A stretch of 40,054 bases of DNA from Limnohabitans sp. (lineage in GTDB: Bacteria > Pseudomonadota > Gammaproteobacteria > Burkholderiales > Burkholderiaceae_C): assembly GCA_009693505.1 (NCBI GenBank), contig SHXD01000024.1, positions 1 to 40,054 on the forward strand, in the 5' to 3' direction. Positions within the stretch are counted from its first letter, which is position 1. The number at the start of each line of letters is the position of its first letter. The notes below the pieces were generated by a model. It searched no databases and was not told the DNA's origin. It saw nothing but the letters and a program-made list of their open reading frames with translations. This document shows, one piece after another, positions 36,324-40,054 of the stretch. Position numbers and translations under genes: made by a program.

Positions 36324-36653
36324 ATGACCCACGTTGTTTCTGAATCCTGTATCCGCTGCAAATATACCGACTGTGTGGATGTCTGCCCCGTAGACTGCTT
36401 CCGCGAAGGCCCCAACTTCCTCACCATTGACCCTGACGAGTGCATTGACTGCGCAGTGTGCATTCCAGAGTGCCCTGTCAATGCGATTTACGCTGAAGAA
36501 GACCTGCCAGCAGACCAAGTTCACATGACCAAGCTCAATGCCGAATTGGCATTGCTGCCAACTTGGAAAAGCATCACCAAGCGCAAAATTCCCATGCCCG
36601 ATGCGGACGACTGGAAAGACAAGACGGGCAAACTGAACGAGTTGATCCGTTGA
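36324..36653 (+). CDS. fdxA: Ferredoxin FdxA (3Fe-4S/4Fe-4S type)
   Basis: A 109-residue ferredoxin. The N-terminal cysteine pattern [17 protein letters not shown] and the second cluster motif [15 protein letters not shown] are those of the 7Fe FdxA family, which carries one 3Fe-4S and one 4Fe-4S cluster. The C-terminal extension [20 protein letters not shown] is also typical. It lies in the sulfite-reduction locus, with its stop overlapping the start of the ferredoxin reductase gene, so it is the likely electron carrier between that reductase and CysI; this is an inference from context. Confidence 0.95.
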   Translation: MTHVVSESCIRCKYTDCVDVCPVDCFREGPNFLTIDPDECIDCAVCIPECPVNAIYAEEDLPADQVHMTKLNAELALLPTWKSITKRKIPMPDADDWKDKTGKLNELIR

Positions 36654-37702
36654 TCCAAACCAAAGCCCTGATCATTGGCGCAGGCCCCGTGGGGCTGTTC
36701 CAAGCGTTTCAACTAGGGCTTCAAGACATTCGGTGCCACGTGGTAGATGCATTGCCGCAAGTGGGCGGCCAATGTGCCGAGCTTTACGCCGACAAACCCA
36801 TTTACGACATACCCGGCATTCCACTTTGCACTGGTCAAGAACTGATTGACCAGCTGCAAACACAAATTAAACCCTTCGCACCGCAGTTTCACCTCCAAGA
36901 ATTGGTCAGTGAGCTCAAAGCCACAGAAGACGGCCAGTGGCATGTGCAAACCGACAAGGGCACGCAATTCAAAGCGGCCACAGTATTTATTGCCGCTGGT
37001 GTGGGGGCTTTCGTCAAACGCGGCCTCAGCTTGCCCGGCTTTCAGGAACTGTTGGGCAAAGACATATTTCACAAGGCCCCCAACGAGTCAAGCTTCAAAG
37101 GCAAACACCTCGTGATACTGGGAGACAACGATGCTTCGCTAGAAGCTTGCGCGCAGTGGCGTCAAGGCGCCAATGCCGCAGCCAGCGTGACCCTGGTTCA
37201 CAGGCGTGATCAGTTTCAAGCAGCGCCTCAAGCCATTGAACAAATGCGCGCAGCCTGTAGTGCAAACTCAATGCGCTTTGTGGCGGGTCAACCCACAGCC
37301 TTGATTCAAGATGCTGCTGCAAACTCAGGCTCTAGCAAAGTAAATCTGTCAGGCCTAGAGATTCTCAATTCCCAAGGCGATACAGAAGTTCTTACTGCAG
37401 ACGCACTCCTTTTGTGTCTTGGCATTTCCCCCAAGTTGGGCCCCCTTAGCCATTGGGGTTTAGCCCTGGAGCGCAAACAATTGGTGGTGAACACAGAAAC
37501 CTTTTCCACGGAGGCTAAGGGCATTTTTGCAGTGGGCGACATCAACACCTACCCCGGTAAAAAGAAACTCATTTTGTGCGGCTTTCACGAGGCCGCCCTG
37601 GCCGCCTTTGGCGCGTCTGCCTTGCTGTACCCCGATCAAAAGACCCTACTCCAATACACCACCACTTCCACGCATTTGCACAAACTCTTGGGTGTGTCGT
37701 AG
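36650..37702 (+). CDS. Ferredoxin--NADP reductase, thioredoxin-reductase-like type
   Basis: A 350-residue flavoprotein of the YumC-type ferredoxin/flavodoxin reductase group. The FAD motif GAGPVG and GGQC...[11 protein letters not shown] at the N-terminus, the NADP segment [17 protein letters not shown], and the C-terminal [30 protein letters not shown] are diagnostic. There is no redox CxxC, unlike thioredoxin reductase. The only fitting start is TTG at 36650, overlapping the fdxA TGA (TTGA, 36650-36653), which suggests translational coupling. It should reduce FdxA with NADPH. It is unrelated in fold to the plant-type reductase at 29014. Confidence 0.9.
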   Translation: MIQTKALIIGAGPVGLFQAFQLGLQDIRCHVVDALPQVGGQCAELYADKPIYDIPGIPLCTGQELIDQLQTQIKPFAPQFHLQELVSELKATEDGQWHVQTDKGTQFKAATVFIAAGVGAFVKRGLSLPGFQELLGKDIFHKAPNESSFKGKHLVILGDNDASLEACAQWRQGANAAASVTLVHRRDQFQAAPQAIEQMRAACSANSMRFVAGQPTALIQDAAANSGSSKVNLSGLEILNSQGDTEVLTADALLLCLGISPKLGPLSHWGLALERKQLVVNTETFSTEAKGIFAVGDINTYPGKKKLILCGFHEAALAAFGASALLYPDQKTLLQYTTTSTHLHKLLGVS

Positions 37703-37705
37703 AAT
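37676..37705 (+). promoter_or_regulatory. Candidate promoter for the TPP-riboswitch transcript
   Basis: TTGCAC (37676-37681) and TAGAAT (37700-37705) with 18 bases between them lie at the end of the reductase gene. Transcription would start about 37712, roughly 30 bases before the riboswitch core. Plausible but untested. Confidence 0.4.
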
Positions 37706-37740
37706 TCAACCCGTGGCTGCAAATTCAAGTTAGCAGCCTC

Positions 37741-37826
37741 ATCCGCTAGGGGTGTTTTAGCTGCAAAGCTAAGACTGAGAAAGTCCCTTTGAACCTGATT
37801 GAGGTAATCCTCGCGCAGGGAAGCTT
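37741..37826 (+). promoter_or_regulatory. TPP riboswitch (THI element)
   Basis: The conserved blocks of the thiamine pyrophosphate aptamer appear in order: GGGGTG (37749-37754), a P3 hairpin TTAGC/GCTAA, CTGAGA (37775-37780), GAACCTGAT (37791-37799), the P4/P5 hairpin GAGGTAATCCTC (37801-37812) and GCAGGGAAG (about 37815-37823). It lies about 84 bases before the TonB-receptor start. High TPP should reduce expression of that gene. Confidence 0.95.
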
Positions 37827-37839
37827 GTCTAAACAACGA

Positions 37840-37874
37840 GGCAATCACTCAATTGCCATCATTCGTTGAATGAT
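37840..37874 (+). promoter_or_regulatory. Two tandem hairpins, possible riboswitch expression platform
   Basis: GGCAAT/ATTGCC (37840-37857, loop of 6) is followed directly by ATCATTC/GAATGAT (37858-37874, loop of 3). They sit between the aptamer and the Shine-Dalgarno AAGGA (37898-37902). No T-run follows, so translational control is more likely than termination. Confidence 0.5.
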
Positions 37875-37909
37875 CCAGCCGACCTGCCATTTCGTTGAAG
37901 GAAAACGCA

Positions 37910-40024
37910 ATGGCACATCATTTGCCAAACTTAACATGCCAAGCGCTGTTGCTTGTCAGCGCATCCGCGCTTGCACAAAACAACACAGTCTTGATTACCA
38001 GCCCTGCTTCACAACAAGTGAGCGGTTTTGAAAACATCAGCTTGCGCCAAGCACCCTTCAGCGCCACCAACGTTGACAACGCCACACTGCGTGACATAGG
38101 TGCTCAAAGAATTTCAGACGCCTTGCGCTTAGATTCTTCCGTCACAGACAGCTACAACTCGCCCGCCTATTGGGACATCCTGAGTGTGCGCGGCTTTATA
38201 TTAGACAACCGCTACAACTACCGCCGAGAAGGCTTGCCCATCAATGCCGAAACCATGATTCCCATGGACAACAAAGAGCGCATTGAACTGCTCAAAGGCA
38301 CCAGCGGCATTCAAGCCGGCACCAGTGCGCCGGGTGGCTTGGCCAACTACGTGGTGAAGCGCCCGCCCAATTCTGCCAACGCCAGTGTTCGAAGTTTGAC
38401 GGTCAGTTATGGCAACGGCAACAACAGCTCGACTGCCTTGGATCTTGGCGGCCGCTATGGCGAAAACAACGCCTTTGGTTACCGCATCAACGCAGCTTAT
38501 GAAGACCTCAACCCCTACATTCAAAACGCAAAAGGTCACCGTCAACTGTTGGCACTGGCCATGGACTGGCGTGTCAATTCAAACACGCGTTTAGAGTGGG
38601 AAGTTGAAAGCAGCTCGCGCCAACAAATGGGGGTGAACGCTGCCAGCCTGATTGGCAACGCCCTGCCCTCACCCCTCTACGCACGCAACAACTTCAGCAA
38701 ACAAGCTTGGTCTGTGCCCGAAGTATTTGAAGGCCGCACTAGCACCCTGCGCCTAAAGCAACGTTTAGAAAACGGCTGGCTCTGGACCACACAATACGGT
38801 ACACAACGACTGCGAACAGACGACCGACTGAGCTACGCCTTCGGCTGCTATGCAGAAGGCAACTACGACCGATTTTGCAGCGACAAAACTTTTGACCTTT
38901 ACGACTACCGCAGCGACAACGAACGCCGCTTAAGCGATGCGCTACAAACCGAAATCAGTGGCCAAGTTCAATTGGCAGGGCTGCAACACGAAGTGAGCTT
39001 TGCTTGGTTAAGGCAGCGTCAAATTGACAAGCTGTCGGCCATGCAGGCCTACAACTACGCTGGCATGGGCAGCTTAAGTGGCGTGAGCGACAGCGCTGCA
39101 GATCCAAGGCCTTATGACCTTAATACCAACCGACAAGAATATGCCACCGAAGTTAGCATGAAAGATCGCATGCGAGTGCACCAATTTGCAGACTTGTGGT
39201 TAGGCTTTCGCACCAGCCATATTCAGCGAGACAGCCAACGCACCGATGGCAGCCGCGCCACGCACGACGACAGAACCATCACCACACCTTGGTTGGCTTT
39301 TAGCCACCAACTGCCATTCAACTCACTGGGTTACCTAAGTTATGGCCAAGGCGTAGAAGCCCAAGTGACGCCCAATCGCAGCCGCTATACCAACGCCGGT
39401 GTTGCAATGCCTTCTGCCAAAAGCACCCAAAAAGAATTGGGCGTTAAAGGAGCGCAAGGCCCGTGGCTTTGGAACGCGGCTTTGTTTGACATTACGCGGC
39501 CTGTGTGGGGTGATCAAGGCGCCTGCGAAGAAGCCAACTCTTGTACGCGCAAATTGGACGGCCTTGCCCAACACAAAGGCGTGGAATTGGGCATGGGCTA
39601 CCGCAGCAATCAATGGAAAGTAGATACGGCTGCTACTTGGTTAAATGCCAAGCGCTTAGAGGCTGTAATTGACCCCGCTCAAAACGGTCAGCGTCCTTTG
39701 AATGTGCCTAATTTGGTGGTGCGTGCCGCCGCTGAATACCGCTGGTCACAAGTTCCTGGTTTGCGAACCTCATTGCGCCTAAGCCATGAAGGCCAACGCG
39801 ACCTCATGGAGGGCGGCGCCATGACATTGCCAGCCTGGACCACGGCTGATTTGGCGGCGCATTACAGCACCAAAATGGCAGGACAAGACACTGACTGGAC
39901 ACTGGCCTTTGAGAACGCCACTAACAGATCTTACTGGAGAGAGTCGCCCAAGCAGTTTGGTCATTACTACCTTTACGCAGGCGCACCCAGAAACTTGCGC
40001 TTCACGGTTAGAACGCTCTTTTAA
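37910..40024 (+). CDS. TonB-dependent outer-membrane receptor under TPP control
   Basis: A 704-residue TonB-dependent receptor. A short signal peptide (about 1-25, cleaved near ALA-QN) precedes the plug domain (about 40-150: LRDIGAQRISDALR, RGFILDNRYNYRREGLPI, ELLKGTSGIQAGTSAPGGLANYVVKRP). The rest is a beta barrel ending in an aromatic residue (TVRTLF), as outer-membrane proteins do. Two small cysteine loops occur in barrel loops (CYAEGNYDRFC and CEEANSC). Plug and barrel resemble siderophore receptors, but the TPP riboswitch upstream suggests thiamine or a precursor as cargo. AAGGA lies 7 bases before the ATG at 37910. What follows the stop is outside the window. Confidence 0.92.
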   Translation: MAHHLPNLTCQALLLVSASALAQNNTVLITSPASQQVSGFENISLRQAPFSATNVDNATLRDIGAQRISDALRLDSSVTDSYNSPAYWDILSVRGFILDNRYNYRREGLPINAETMIPMDNKERIELLKGTSGIQAGTSAPGGLANYVVKRPPNSANASVRSLTVSYGNGNNSSTALDLGGRYGENNAFGYRINAAYEDLNPYIQNAKGHRQLLALAMDWRVNSNTRLEWEVESSSRQQMGVNAASLIGNALPSPLYARNNFSKQAWSVPEVFEGRTSTLRLKQRLENGWLWTTQYGTQRLRTDDRLSYAFGCYAEGNYDRFCSDKTFDLYDYRSDNERRLSDALQTEISGQVQLAGLQHEVSFAWLRQRQIDKLSAMQAYNYAGMGSLSGVSDSAADPRPYDLNTNRQEYATEVSMKDRMRVHQFADLWLGFRTSHIQRDSQRTDGSRATHDDRTITTPWLAFSHQLPFNSLGYLSYGQGVEAQVTPNRSRYTNAGVAMPSAKSTQKELGVKGAQGPWLWNAALFDITRPVWGDQGACEEANSCTRKLDGLAQHKGVELGMGYRSNQWKVDTAATWLNAKRLEAVIDPAQNGQRPLNVPNLVVRAAAEYRWSQVPGLRTSLRLSHEGQRDLMEGGAMTLPAWTTADLAAHYSTKMAGQDTDWTLAFENATNRSYWRESPKQFGHYYLYAGAPRNLRFTVRTLF

Positions 40025-40054
40025 ATTGAAATCAACAGATGGCGAAACATCACA

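Noticed and set aside
37910..40024. Simple iron-siderophore receptor
   Set aside because: The protein fold fits, but a clear TPP riboswitch upstream makes a thiamine-related role more likely. No Fur-like site was recognised.

Overview
The window looks like a chromosomal segment of a betaproteobacterium of the order Burkholderiales, most likely family Comamonadaceae (a Limnohabitans/Rhodoferax-like freshwater relative). This rests on gene order and protein style: the sodB-xseA / exbB-exbD-lpxK-Trm112-kdsB-adk block, a LexA of the beta type, CysI beside a DUF934 protein, and moderate GC. No insertion sequence, prophage, CRISPR array or rRNA operon was seen. The genus is an inference.

Layout. 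1-2.1 kb: tail of pyrD, an FAD oxidoreductase (LhgO-like) and a divergent short-chain dehydrogenase. 2.2-4.2 kb (minus strand): sodB and xseA. 4.5-8.3 kb (plus strand): ExbB/ExbD-type proton-channel pair, lpxK, a Trm112-like protein, kdsB and adk, i.e. envelope and lipid A precursor supply plus adenylate kinase. 8.4-10.5 kb: an asparaginase divergent from lexA, with two tandem LexA boxes between them, then a small conserved-looking protein. 10.5-23.1 kb: an acyl-CoA catabolic region. It holds a D-2-hydroxyacid dehydrogenase, a PaaH-like 3-hydroxyacyl-CoA dehydrogenase, a crotonase-fold enzyme, a Crp/Fnr regulator, an APH-fold kinase next to an ACAD10/11-like acyl-CoA dehydrogenase, tRNA-Pro and tRNA-Arg, a full Liv-type ABC transporter and a CaiB/AMACR-like protein. 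23.1-33.1 kb: hrpA, argA, dsbB, fpr, a YggX protein, a shortened MnmC and a lone periplasmic binding protein. 33.3-37.7 kb: a sulfite-reduction locus (cysI, DUF934, broken cysN remnant, fdxA, ferredoxin reductase). 37.7-40.0 kb: a TPP riboswitch followed by a TonB-dependent receptor.

How the genes work together. The Liv transporter could import a carboxylic acid or amino acid. The kinase/ACAD pair resembles the two halves of ACAD11 and the LvaA/LvaC pair that convert 4-hydroxyacyl-CoA to enoyl-CoA, and the crotonase and 3-hydroxyacyl-CoA dehydrogenase could continue degradation. In the sulfur locus, FdxA and its reductase could feed electrons to CysI. The sulfate-activation genes expected between them (cysH, cysD and the GTPase part of cysN) are absent, and only a CysN C-terminal remnant with an in-frame stop remains. 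The TPP riboswitch suggests that the last gene takes up thiamine or a precursor rather than iron.

Most interesting points: the split ACAD11-like pair inside a transporter-linked cluster, the decayed sulfate-activation genes, the riboswitch-controlled TonB receptor, the eroded methyltransferase half of MnmC, and the tandem LexA boxes.
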